Assembly (NCBI GenBank): GCA_018713435.1
Contig: DVOS01000022.1
Coordinates: 1 to 64,000 of the forward strand
Source of the DNA: Candidatus Merdiplasma excrementigallinarum
Lineage (GTDB): Bacteria > Bacillota > Clostridia > Lachnospirales > Lachnospiraceae
Direction: 5' to 3'
Length of the DNA stretch: 64,000 nucleotides
A program made the translations under genes and the position numbers. Below the pieces are notes generated by a model, which ran no database searches, was not told the origin of the DNA, and saw only the letters and a list, made by a program, of their open reading frames with translations. Positions 49,319 through 57,187 of the stretch are shown here, piece by piece. Position 1 is the first letter of the stretch. Every line of letters begins with the position of its first letter.

Positions 49319-50248
49319 ATGCAATGGGGTGAAAAACCGTATCACTCTCTGGATTTTGAACTGCGCAGACGGTTTGGCGAAAAACTGTACAAACTCTCCC
49401 TGAACGGCGGCATGACCTGCCCCAACCGGGACGGTACCCTGGGTACATCCGGCTGTATTTTCTGCAGCCAGGGCGGTTCCGGCGATTTTGCCGGAAATCC
49501 GGACCAGTCCATCTCCGGACAGATTGCCTCTCAGAGAGAATTGCTGAGACGCAAGCGTCCCGCCGGAAAATTTATCGCCTATTTTCAGGCCTACACCAAT
49601 ACCTATGCGCCGGTCTCCTATCTGGAGCGGATTTTTACGGAAGCGGCCGATCATCCTGACATTGCGGTTCTCTCCATCGCCACCAGGCCCGACTGCCTGG
49701 GAGCGGATGTACTGGATCTTCTGGAACGGCTCAATGCCAGAAAACCGGTGTGGGTGGAGCTGGGCCTGCAGACGGTCCATGAGGATACCGCCGCGTTTAT
49801 CCGGCGGGGCTATGAGCTGCCCTGTTTTGAAGAAGCCGTGAAAAATCTGCGGAGTCGGAATCTGGATGTGATCGTCCACACGATTCTGGGCCTTCCCGGC
49901 GAAGAGGAAGAGCGGATTCTCCAGACCATGGAATATTTAAATCAGCAGGATATTCAGGGCATCAAGCTGCAGCTGCTTCACATTCTTTCCCACACGGATC
50001 TGGCCGCATTTTACAGGCTGCATCCCTTCCATGTGCTTACCATGGAGGAATACATCCATCTGGTCATCCGCTGCCTGGAGCATCTCTCCCCGGATCTGAC
50101 CATCCACCGGCTGACAGGGGACGGCCCCGGAAAGCTGCTGATTGCGCCTGACTGGAGCCGGGCCAAGCGCACCGTGTTAAACGAGCTGCACCGGGAGATG
50201 AAACGGCTGGATACCTGTCAGGGAAGGCTGTACAAATCCCCCGTTTGA
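49319..50248 (+). CDS. TIGR01212-family radical SAM protein (YtqA type)
   Basis: A 309-residue radical SAM enzyme. The cluster-binding cysteines are in CPNRDGTLGTSGCIFC, the wide spacing typical of the Elp3-like/TIGR01212 group rather than CxxxCxxC. It continues with FIAYFQAYTNTYAP and WVELGLQTVHEDTA, also typical. It binds a 4Fe-4S cluster and S-adenosylmethionine; the substrate is unknown, although a tRNA modification role is suspected for relatives. AAAGGAG stands 8 bases before the ATG. The DUF4364 gene follows 29 bases later. Confidence 0.92.
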   Translation: MQWGEKPYHSLDFELRRRFGEKLYKLSLNGGMTCPNRDGTLGTSGCIFCSQGGSGDFAGNPDQSISGQIASQRELLRRKRPAGKFIAYFQAYTNTYAPVSYLERIFTEAADHPDIAVLSIATRPDCLGADVLDLLERLNARKPVWVELGLQTVHEDTAAFIRRGYELPCFEEAVKNLRSRNLDVIVHTILGLPGEEEERILQTMEYLNQQDIQGIKLQLLHILSHTDLAAFYRLHPFHVLTMEEYIHLVIRCLEHLSPDLTIHRLTGDGPGKLLIAPDWSRAKRTVLNELHREMKRLDTCQGRLYKSPV

Positions 50249-50277
50249 TTTTGCCCTGACGGCAGAAAGGAAAATTT

Positions 50278-50793
50278 ATGTCTGATTTTAATACACTGTA
50301 CAAGCTGATGATTCTCTATATGCTGAGCAAAGTGGATTTTTCCCTTACCAACGCCCAGTTTTCTTCCTTCTTCCTGGACAAAGGGTACACCGATTATTTC
50401 ACGGTCCAGTCCGTCCTGTCTGAGCTGACGGCTTCGGACCTGATCCACCAGGAGGTGGTGCAGAATACTTCCTACTATACGATTACTCCCGGCGGGGAAG
50501 AGACGGTGGGATATTTTAAAAACAACATTTCTTCTTCCATCCGCAGCGACATTGATGAATATCTGAAGGCCAACCGGATACAGCTTCGAAACGAAGTATC
50601 CGTCCTGGCTGATTATTATAAAAATACCGGCGGGGATATCTCCGTCCGGTGCCGGGTAAAAGAAAAACAGTCTGACCTGATCGACCTGACCATCACGGTT
50701 CCTGATGAAACCCAGGCAAAGGCCATCTGCCGGCAGTGGCAGAAAAAATGTCAGACTGTCTATGAATTTATCATGCGGGAGCTGATGCAGTGA
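50278..50793 (+). CDS. DUF4364-family protein
   Basis: A 171-residue cytoplasmic protein. The N-terminal 75 residues look like a winged helix (NTLYKLMILYMLSKVDFSLT ... VLSELTASDLIHQ), and the rest is the family-specific beta/alpha region. The family is largely confined to Clostridia; a DNA-binding regulator role is inferred from fold, not shown. AAAGGA precedes the ATG. It is probably co-transcribed with the radical SAM gene. Confidence 0.85.
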   Translation: MSDFNTLYKLMILYMLSKVDFSLTNAQFSSFFLDKGYTDYFTVQSVLSELTASDLIHQEVVQNTSYYTITPGGEETVGYFKNNISSSIRSDIDEYLKANRIQLRNEVSVLADYYKNTGGDISVRCRVKEKQSDLIDLTITVPDETQAKAICRQWQKKCQTVYEFIMRELMQ

Positions 50794-50811
50794 TCAGTCT
50801 CCCGCTTATTT

Positions 50812-51777
50812 TTATACGTCGTACTTTACGCCCATCTGTTCCCGAATCTGGTCCATCAGCTCCATCATGCGGATTGTCTCACTGTGGGGCATCTCGGGGC
50901 ACTCCAGATCTCCCTTCGCTATGGCTCTGGCGCAGGCTTCCACCTCGTATTCATACCCGGTGATCTGCCTGGGCGTCTCATATCTGGCAATCTCCTGATG
51001 ATTTGCGTCATACACGATGATACCCTCGCAGTTATTGATATTCAGCACCCGGATGTATCCCTTCTCACCGTAAATCAGGCCCTCTCTGTCCGATTCCGCC
51101 TGGGCGTTGCTGTGCAGGACCGCCATCTTCCCGTCCGGGTAAAACAGGGTGATGGAATCCGCCAGGTCAATGCCCTGATCCGAGAGAACAGAGGAAGCCT
51201 TTACTTCGCTGATGTCGTCTCCGAATACCATGGAGGCAAAATTCAGACAGTACACGCCGATATCCAGCAGAGCCCCGCCGCCCAGGGAACGGTCCACGAT
51301 CCGTTCTTTGTGCAGCAGGTAGTAGGACAGGTTGGCCCAGAGAGAGGTTGGCTTTCCAATCACGCCGCTCTCCAGCACCTCCTCCAGCTTCCGGCGCATG
51401 GGCATATACCGGGTCCAGATAGCCTCTGTCAGCAGCAGCCCTTTCTGCTCTGCCAGGGCCAGCACCTCCCTGGCCTGATCTGCCGTCAGGGTGAAGGCTT
51501 TCTCCGCCAGCACGTTCTTTCCGTGTTCCAGGCAGAGCCGGATATGCTCCGCGTGAAGCGCATGGGGCGTAGCCACATAAATCAGATCCAGCTCCGGATC
51601 TGCCGCCAGTTCCTCGTAGGAGCCATAGGCTTTTTCAAACCCGTATTCTTCGGCAAACTTCTGAGCCCGCTCCAGGCTTCTGGCCCCGACAGCCCAGGAT
51701 GTCACATCCGGCATCTGGGCGATGGTCTGGGCCATGGTCACCGCAATCCGTCCCGCTCCCAAAATTCCCATTTTCAT
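50812..51777 (-). CDS. Gfo/Idh/MocA-family NAD(P)-dependent oxidoreductase
   Basis: A 321-residue enzyme with the Rossmann loop GILGAGRIA at the N-terminus and the family ATPHALHAEHIRLCLEHGKNV-type segment with AEKAFT (residue equivalent to the EKP motif, here EKA). LGGGALLDIGVYCLNFA near residue 175 is the catalytic region. Substrates are usually sugars or inositols; not predictable here. AGGAGG precedes the ATG by 8 bases. The EKA instead of EKP is common in trans-dihydrodiol-type members. Confidence 0.9.
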   Translation of the reverse strand: MKMGILGAGRIAVTMAQTIAQMPDVTSWAVGARSLERAQKFAEEYGFEKAYGSYEELAADPELDLIYVATPHALHAEHIRLCLEHGKNVLAEKAFTLTADQAREVLALAEQKGLLLTEAIWTRYMPMRRKLEEVLESGVIGKPTSLWANLSYYLLHKERIVDRSLGGGALLDIGVYCLNFASMVFGDDISEVKASSVLSDQGIDLADSITLFYPDGKMAVLHSNAQAESDREGLIYGEKGYIRVLNINNCEGIIVYDANHQEIARYETPRQITGYEYEVEACARAIAKGDLECPEMPHSETIRMMELMDQIREQMGVKYDV

Positions 51778-51917
51778 TGTGCATTCCTCCTGTATGATCT
51801 TTATTGTAAATCCTGTTTCTTCTATTGTACCAGTTCAGCGCCGGCCTGACCAGTGAAACCCTGTCATTTTAACAGATTTCACCGAATCAAAAAAGGAATG
51901 TTACAAAAAGATTTCAT

Positions 51918-52037
51918 TGCTTCCGGTACAGCCGGTGTTCACCTTGTCCTATCGACATCTGTCCGCAGTAAGCGGAATAATCCGCCTGCTGCGGAACATC
52001 TGTCTCGGACATGTGTACACCGGCTGTACCGGAAGCA
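51918..52037 (-). repeat. Dispersed palindromic repeat, family A, copy 2
   Basis: A 120-base element with perfect outer arms GCTTCCGGTACAGCCGG and CCGGCTGTACCGGAAGC. The internal sequence (ACATGTCCGAGACAGATGTT, then CCGCAG ... CTGCGG) is shared with copy 1 at 24849-24970. The two copies differ in the outer stem by paired substitutions (for example CACATCCG/CGGATGT versus TACAGCCGG/CCGGCTGTA). It overlaps the family B copy at 52034-52127 by four bases and has the same orientation. The flanks 51778-51917 contain no gene. Confidence 0.7.
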
Positions 52038-52127
52038 TATGTACTCTTTTTTGTAACTTTCCCTCACATTTATGATAGAACGAGGGGGCTGCTTCATCAT
52101 GAATTACATGATTTTGCAGCCCCCTCG
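52034..52127 (-). repeat. Dispersed hairpin repeat, family B, copy 1
   Basis: A 94-base element. CGAGGGGGCTGC and GCAGCCCCCTCG form a perfect 12-bp stem with inner palindrome TCATG(T)AATTCATGA, followed by a conserved tail GTGAGGGAAAGTT and AGAGTACATATGCT. Copy 2 at 63698-63791 has the same length with about 85 of 94 bases identical. It sits 72 bases downstream of the SleB-like gene's stop and could serve as its 3' hairpin. Confidence 0.75.
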
Positions 52128-52199
52128 TTACAGAACCCGGAGAAGAGGGGCTTCCCCGGGACTGTTTAACTTGGAATATCATCCGACTTCTCAGTCATT

Positions 52200-53636
52200 T
52201 TAATAGAACCAGTGGTCTCCTATCTGAAGTCCGTGGCCTGCGCTGGTGTTAAAGTACAGCGCGCTGCCTACCGGATTGGATCCTGCCAGAGCATCCGCCG
52301 CCGCGTCATAGCAGGTGCTGGGGACACCGCTTGCCAGGGCGCTGGCCAGTGTTCCGGAATAAGCCGGCGTAAACTGTCCGCTCTGATAGATGACTTCGCT
52401 GATGGTGTTGGGGAAGGAAGAGCTTGCCACCCGGTTCATCACCACAGCGCCTACCGCTACCATGCCCTCGTAGGGCTGATTGCCGGCCTCGCAGTAAATC
52501 AGGGCTGCCAGCAGATCCAGATCTCCGGAAACAGCGGAAGAAGATTCCGTGCTTTCCGTCTCCGTATATTCCGGCTCGGTGTATTCCGGCTCGGTGTATT
52601 CCGTCTCTGTGTACTCCGGCTCGGTATATTCGGTCTCGGTATAGGTATCATCCTCCACATACTCATCCGCCCCGTCTACGCTCTCCACATACTCTGTTTC
52701 CTCGGTGTAGGTATCATCATAATAGCTGTCATCGTAGGACTCATCGTAAGTGGTGTCATCGTAATAGGTATCGTCATAGGACTCATCATAGGTGGTATCA
52801 TCATAGTAGGTATCGTCGTAGGACTCATCATAGGTGGTGTCATCATAAGACTCCTCGTAATACCCGTCATCATAGGAGGTGTCGTAAGACTCCTCGTAAT
52901 ACCCGTCGTCATAGGAGGTGTCGTAAGACTCCTCGTAGTATCCGTCGTCATAGGACGTATCGTAGGACTCCTCATAATAGGTATCATCATAAGAAGTATC
53001 TTCCGTATATGTATCCTCTGTCCAGGTTTCCTCCGATCCTGCGGACTCTTCCATGGGAACAGCGGTATCTACCAGCAGCACCCGGTTCACATCCTCGGAG
53101 GATACATAGGCCGTCCTGTCAGCTCCCAGCTGCACGCCCAGCCAGTGGCCCTCATCGCTGACCACCGCAAATGACTCGCCGTCGTCCGCTGTGTGAACAA
53201 TGTCAGCGCAGGCGTCCGGATTGGAGAATACATAGACGTCGTTCCAGGATGTCTCCACCCCGTCGTCTCCGTAGTAATCCGCCAGTCCCTTGGCCTCTGT
53301 TCCGAATACCAGATAGTCATTCTTTATGTAGCCCTGCACATCACCGGAGCGTACCTCTGACCACTCGTCACCCTGGTAGAGAACCTCCACGGCGCCTCCC
53401 CGGTACAGGCATCCCACCACTTCTCCGTCCTCGCTGGCTGCGGAACGGATATTGGCTCCTGTATATACCGTATCGTCATTGGTCATGGCGATGTTGCTCC
53501 AGGCCTCATCTGAACCGCTGCTCATATCAATACTGAAGGCATTGTCGCTGGAAGCCATCGCGGTCATTCCCGCCGTCAGCGACAGAGTCATTGCCGCTGC
53601 CGTGCAGACTGCCAATCGTCTCATACGTTTCTTCAT
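52200..53636 (-). CDS. Secreted SH3/SleB-type cell-wall hydrolase with Tyr/Asp-rich repeats
   Basis: A 478-residue exported protein. Signal peptide (about 1-28), SH3-like regions at about 55-190 (VYTGANIRSAASEDGEVVG; DEGHWLGVQLG), a Tyr/Asp/Glu/Ser repeat tract (about 215-360) and a SleB/hydrolase_2 domain at the C-terminus (about 370-478). The last contains LLAALIYCEAGNQPYEGMVA with the catalytic Glu and ends ALYFNTSAGHGLQIGDHWFY. Such enzymes cleave peptidoglycan in spore germination or wall remodelling. GGAGG stands 6 bases before the ATG, and a strong promoter and leader hairpin lie upstream. Confidence 0.88.
   Translation of the reverse strand: MKKRMRRLAVCTAAAMTLSLTAGMTAMASSDNAFSIDMSSGSDEAWSNIAMTNDDTVYTGANIRSAASEDGEVVGCLYRGGAVEVLYQGDEWSEVRSGDVQGYIKNDYLVFGTEAKGLADYYGDDGVETSWNDVYVFSNPDACADIVHTADDGESFAVVSDEGHWLGVQLGADRTAYVSSEDVNRVLLVDTAVPMEESAGSEETWTEDTYTEDTSYDDTYYEESYDTSYDDGYYEESYDTSYDDGYYEESYDTSYDDGYYEESYDDTTYDESYDDTYYDDTTYDESYDDTYYDDTTYDESYDDSYYDDTYTEETEYVESVDGADEYVEDDTYTETEYTEPEYTETEYTEPEYTEPEYTETESTESSSAVSGDLDLLAALIYCEAGNQPYEGMVAVGAVVMNRVASSSFPNTISEVIYQSGQFTPAYSGTLASALASGVPSTCYDAAADALAGSNPVGSALYFNTSAGHGLQIGDHWFY
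52555..52990 (-). repeat. Coding repeats of Tyr/Asp and Thr/Glu/Tyr in the SleB-like gene
   Basis: Near-perfect 39-base units encode YDTSYDDGYYEES (three to four copies near 52840-52990), then units of TTYDESYDDTYYDD (52710-52830) and finally TEPEYTETEY blocks (52560-52640). The DNA copies are nearly identical, pointing to recent slippage or unequal exchange. The segment links the SH3 region to the catalytic domain. Confidence 0.8.
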
Positions 53637-53661
53637 TTCTTACCTCCCGTGTATGAAGTCC

Positions 53662-53683
53662 ATTGCCGCCGTTTTGCGGCAAT
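53662..53683 (-). promoter_or_regulatory. Leader stem-loop upstream of the SleB-like gene
   Basis: ATTGCCGC-AAAACG-GCGGCAAT is a perfect 8-bp hairpin 13 bases upstream of the GGAGG. In the other direction it is followed by ATTTT. It may protect the mRNA or modulate translation. Confidence 0.5.
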
Positions 53684-53737
53684 ATTTTAAGATTTCTTTT
53701 TAATTATTACAAATTTGTTAAATCTTGTTACGGACTT

Positions 53738-53766
53738 ATTGTAATTCATATACGAGAGTTTGTCAA
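53738..53766 (-). promoter_or_regulatory. Strong sigma-A promoter of the SleB-like gene
   Basis: Minus strand TTGACA (53766-53761), 17 bases, TACAAT (53743-53738). The predicted leader is about 95 bases and AT-rich. Confidence 0.8.
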
Positions 53767-53795
53767 GCACTTTCGTTTCGCTGCCAGAATTCCCC

Positions 53796-54581
53796 TTATC
53801 CCCGGCGCTGGCGCCGGGCTTCATACATTAAAACAGCAGAAGCCACCGCCGCGTTCAGAGACTCCACCTGCCCCTCCATGGGGATCCGGATGCGGCAGTC
53901 CGCCAGATCGGCGGTTTCTTCCGTCAGCCCCTGGCTTTCGTTTCCGATCAGAAACGCCGCCGGCTGCCGGTAGTCTGCCTCGTCGTAGGGCCGGGACCCT
54001 TTCAGATGGGCCGCATACAGGCAGATCCCCCGGGATTTCCACTTTTTCAGATCTTCCCGCAGATCCTGGGAATAGAAGAAAGGCATCCGGTAGATGGAAC
54101 CCATGGTGGAGCGAATCACCTTGGGATTATACAGGTCTACGCTCTCCCGGCTCAGCAGAACCCCGCTGACGCCGGCCCCCTCCGCGGTGCGCAGTATGGT
54201 TCCCAGATTTCCCGGATCCTGCAGATTTTCCAGCGCCATGCACAGAGGCGCCTCTCCTTTTGCCGGGCTGATCAGATCCTCCAGGCTGTAATGGAACTGC
54301 TTTACCATGCAGATCACGCCCTGAGGCGTTTTCGTATCGGAAACCGCCTGAAACACAGAATCCGATACCAGTTCCCAGGGGCATCCCTCCAGCAGCTTCT
54401 GATGTTTTTCTTCCTTATAAAAAGATTCCGAAACATATACCTGCAGCAGCCTGTCTTTGGGCACCTCCCGGAACATTTTCACCCCCTCCACCAGAAACAC
54501 GTCCTGCCGGCTGCGCTCCCGGGATTTTTTGTTCAGCTGCACAATATTTTTCATCTGACTGTTGGATGCGCTGGTAATCAT
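53796..54581 (-). CDS. SpoU/TrmH-family RNA methyltransferase
   Basis: A 261-residue enzyme. The substrate-binding N-domain starts ITSASNSQMKNIVQLNKKS. The SPOUT domain contains ALENLQDPGNLGTILRTAEG (motif 1), FLIGNESQGL (motif 2) and IPMEGQVESLNAAVASAVLMYE (motif 3). It transfers a methyl group to 2'-OH of rRNA or tRNA. ATG at 54581 has AAGGAGG upstream; the longer frame starts before that site. Confidence 0.93.
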   Translation of the reverse strand: MITSASNSQMKNIVQLNKKSRERSRQDVFLVEGVKMFREVPKDRLLQVYVSESFYKEEKHQKLLEGCPWELVSDSVFQAVSDTKTPQGVICMVKQFHYSLEDLISPAKGEAPLCMALENLQDPGNLGTILRTAEGAGVSGVLLSRESVDLYNPKVIRSTMGSIYRMPFFYSQDLREDLKKWKSRGICLYAAHLKGSRPYDEADYRQPAAFLIGNESQGLTEETADLADCRIRIPMEGQVESLNAAVASAVLMYEARRQRRG

Positions 54582-54685
54582 AAAGTCCTCCTTTTTCAGC
54601 AAAAGAGCCGGAGGCCGGTTCCGCTTTCTGCGGATCCGGACATCCGGCACAATCAGTCTGTCCTGTTTTGCTGCGCTGCTTTTTA

Positions 54686-55660
54686 TCAGATGCTCAGAGC
54701 CTTGCTCACTCTCACCATATACTCCGGAAGGTTCTTCTGCATAGCCAGCGCCTCGTCAATATCAAAATCCATATACTCGCCGTTGCGGTAGCCCACCACC
54801 CGGTTGGTTTTCCCCTGGGCCAGCAGATCCGCGGCATAGGCTCCCATCATGGAAGCATATACTCTGTCTTTGCAGGTGGGACTTCCGCCCCGCTGCATGT
54901 GTCCCAGAATCGTGGCTCTGGTCTCCACACCGGTGGCTGCCTCGATCCGCCTTGCCATACTGCTGGAATGGCCGATGCCCTCCGCGTTCACAATGATGTG
55001 GTGCTTTTTGCCCCGTTTCCGGTTTTCAATGATATTGTTGATCAGCTTCTGCTCATCATAGTCATACAGTTCCGGCAGAAGGATATCCTCCGCTCCGTTG
55101 GCAATCCCGCACCAGAGGGCGATATAACCGGCGTTTCTTCCCATTACCTCAATGATGCTGCACCGCTCATGGGAAGTGGAGGTGTCTCTTACCTTGTCAA
55201 TGGCCTCCATGGCTGTGTTCACAGCGGTGTCAAAGCCAATGGTATATTCTGTGCAGGCGATATCCAGGTCAATGGTTCCCGGCACGCCGATGGTATTGAT
55301 GCCGTGGTCCGCCAGCTTCTGGGCTCCCGCAAAAGAGCCGTCGCCGCCGATCACCACCAGCCCTTCAATGCCGTGCTTGCGGCAGATCTCCGCTCCCTGC
55401 CGCTGTCCTTCCTCCGTGCGGAATTCGGCGCAGCGGGCCGTGTACAGGAGAGTGCCTCCCTTTGCAATGGTATCAGACACATCTCTGGCTGTCAGATCCA
55501 CAATCTCCTCGTTCAATAATCCTTTGTATCCCTGATGAATTCCTTTTACGTTCATACCCTGGGAAATTGCCTTGCGCACCACCGCCCGGATGGCGGCGTT
55601 CATTCCGGGAGCATCCCCGCCGCTGGTCAGTACACCGATTGTCTTAATTTTTGCAGCCAT
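54686..55660 (-). CDS. pfkA: ATP-dependent 6-phosphofructokinase
   Basis: A 324-residue glycolytic kinase. It has IGVLTSGGDAPGMNAAIRA, the VIGGDGSFAGA phosphate loop and the catalytic PGTIDLDIACTEYTIGFDTA segment, followed by EVMGRNAGYIAL. The GGDGS (rather than GEDGT) and these motifs fit the allosteric ATP type. AGGAGG precedes the ATG at 55660. Own promoter at 55727-55755. Confidence 0.97.
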   Translation of the reverse strand: MAAKIKTIGVLTSGGDAPGMNAAIRAVVRKAISQGMNVKGIHQGYKGLLNEEIVDLTARDVSDTIAKGGTLLYTARCAEFRTEEGQRQGAEICRKHGIEGLVVIGGDGSFAGAQKLADHGINTIGVPGTIDLDIACTEYTIGFDTAVNTAMEAIDKVRDTSTSHERCSIIEVMGRNAGYIALWCGIANGAEDILLPELYDYDEQKLINNIIENRKRGKKHHIIVNAEGIGHSSSMARRIEAATGVETRATILGHMQRGGSPTCKDRVYASMMGAYAADLLAQGKTNRVVGYRNGEYMDFDIDEALAMQKNLPEYMVRVSKALSI

Positions 55661-55726
55661 TTCTTTTCCTCCTGTATGTTTCCCCACAAAGCGGGCAAGC
55701 CCGCGTCAATGCACATTATAGGCATT

Positions 55727-55755
55727 ATTTTAATGCATTTTCCTCTGTTTGTAAA
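55727..55755 (-). promoter_or_regulatory. Sigma-A promoter of pfkA
   Basis: Minus strand TTTACA (55755-55750), 17 bases, TAAAAT (55732-55727). A GCGGGC-AA-GCCCGC hairpin lies in the leader at 55691-55704. Confidence 0.65.
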
Positions 55756-55792
55756 GCGAATGGAACAGCCGGAATCCGAAATCCTGAAAATT

Positions 55793-57184
55793 TTATCTGT
55801 TATTTACGTTCTCTTTACCGGACGCCTGCAGGCTGTCAATCCAGTCCGCGATATCCTGGAGGACCTGTTCCTCCACATGAGCCGGCGCGTCGTACTCTGT
55901 CACATCCCGTTTCCCGGATGACGGCATAAACATATGGTTCAGCCCCTCATAGAGCCGGAAAGATGCCTGCTCTTTTTCTTCCAGAAGATCCTGCCACATG
56001 GCAAAGTCCGTATCGGCATAAACCTGGAAGTCCGCCTCTCCCTGAAGAAACAGCATGGGGACAGCAAGGTTCAGCGCCAGCTGCGCCCCGTCGATCTGAT
56101 TCAGGCTGTACCAGTAGGATTCCGGCGCTCCCAGCACGATATCCGTACCGCCCTCTTTGGCCTCTCTGGCCCGGCCGGCTTCCGCCTCCACCAGTTCCAT
56201 CTGTTCTTCCACCTCTTCCGCGGAAAGTCCGGCATTCTCCAGCGCGTCCCGGTTCTGGTCGATCATAATGTCTTCCAGCTTCCTGGGACTGCCCGCCAGG
56301 GAAATCATGGCGGATACCCGGGGATTCTCCGCCGCAATCGCCGGCGCCAGCATGCCCCCCAGGCTGTGCCCCAGCACGATGATCCGGTTTTCATCCACCA
56401 GCCCGCACTCAGCTGCCCAGGCAATGGCAGCCGCCGCGTCCTCCAGCACCTCATCCTGAATGGTCAGATCTGCGGGAGCCGCCTCCGGGTACTGATAATA
56501 CCGCTTGTTGTACCGGATGGTGGCGATCCCTCTCTCGGCCAGTCCCAGGGCCAGATCCCGGAAGGGGGCGTTTCCCGCTTCCCCCACCGTTTCATTCATG
56601 TCTGACTGGCCGGATCCCTGGATCAGAATCACCACCGGAGGGTTCTGCGCGTCTTCCGGCAGCGTCAGCCGTCCGTCCAGCTCATACTCCCCGATGGAAA
56701 TTTCCTGTTCCTGATATCCCTCTCCGGAGGAAGCTTCCTGGGGAATGTTGTAATAGTTCAGCCAGAGGCCGCTGATCTCCCCTCCGGTAAAGGTAAACAG
56801 AACGTTCAGCCCGCTCTGCTCATACCGAAGGGTCACCTTCACCATATCGCCGGCAGGCCCGCCGCTCTCCTGCACCTCATAGACGTCCTCATAAGCGCCA
56901 AGACCCGCCACCGTCTGCTCCCAGACCGCTTTCATGGTTCCCGCCGGAAGCTGCGCCTTCATCTCCTGAGAAAACAGAGCTTCCGCCTCCTCAAAGCTTC
57001 CCTCCGCCATGGAAACGGCCAGGCTTTCTCCCTGTTCTGCCAGGCTTTCATCGGACAGACTTCCGCTTTGCTCCTCCGTTTCCGCCTCCCGCGGCGGTTC
57101 CTCCGCCCTGACGGCCGCTCCGCTGCCGGCCAGCAGAAGGGCTGCGGCCGCCGCTGCCAGACATCCTTTTTTCAATCCTTTCAT
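55793..57184 (-). CDS. Secreted alpha/beta hydrolase with N-terminal DUF3887 domain
   Basis: A 463-residue exported protein: signal peptide (about 1-27), a DUF3887-type domain (about 45-145; AVSMAEGSFEEAEALFSQEM) and an alpha/beta hydrolase domain (about 165-455). The nucleophile elbow is GHSLGG, the oxyanion region VILIQGSGQSDMNETVG, and a likely catalytic His is in GLNHMF. Relatives are annotated as serine aminopeptidases or esterases. GGAGG precedes the ATG and overlaps the dnaE stop, so the two may be co-transcribed. Confidence 0.9.
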   Translation of the reverse strand: MKGLKKGCLAAAAAALLLAGSGAAVRAEEPPREAETEEQSGSLSDESLAEQGESLAVSMAEGSFEEAEALFSQEMKAQLPAGTMKAVWEQTVAGLGAYEDVYEVQESGGPAGDMVKVTLRYEQSGLNVLFTFTGGEISGLWLNYYNIPQEASSGEGYQEQEISIGEYELDGRLTLPEDAQNPPVVILIQGSGQSDMNETVGEAGNAPFRDLALGLAERGIATIRYNKRYYQYPEAAPADLTIQDEVLEDAAAAIAWAAECGLVDENRIIVLGHSLGGMLAPAIAAENPRVSAMISLAGSPRKLEDIMIDQNRDALENAGLSAEEVEEQMELVEAEAGRAREAKEGGTDIVLGAPESYWYSLNQIDGAQLALNLAVPMLFLQGEADFQVYADTDFAMWQDLLEEKEQASFRLYEGLNHMFMPSSGKRDVTEYDAPAHVEEQVLQDIADWIDSLQASGKENVNNR

Positions 57185-57187
57185 CTT

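Noticed and set aside
52555..52990. CRISPR array suggested by regularly spaced repeats.
   Set aside because: The repeats are contiguous, in frame and coding (Tyr/Asp units) with no unique spacers; no cas genes occur in the window.
53684..53737. WalR-type box (TGTTAA ... TGTTAC) in the leader of the SleB-like gene.
   Set aside because: The two half-sites are separated by four bases rather than the five of the known consensus, and they lie downstream of the transcription start.
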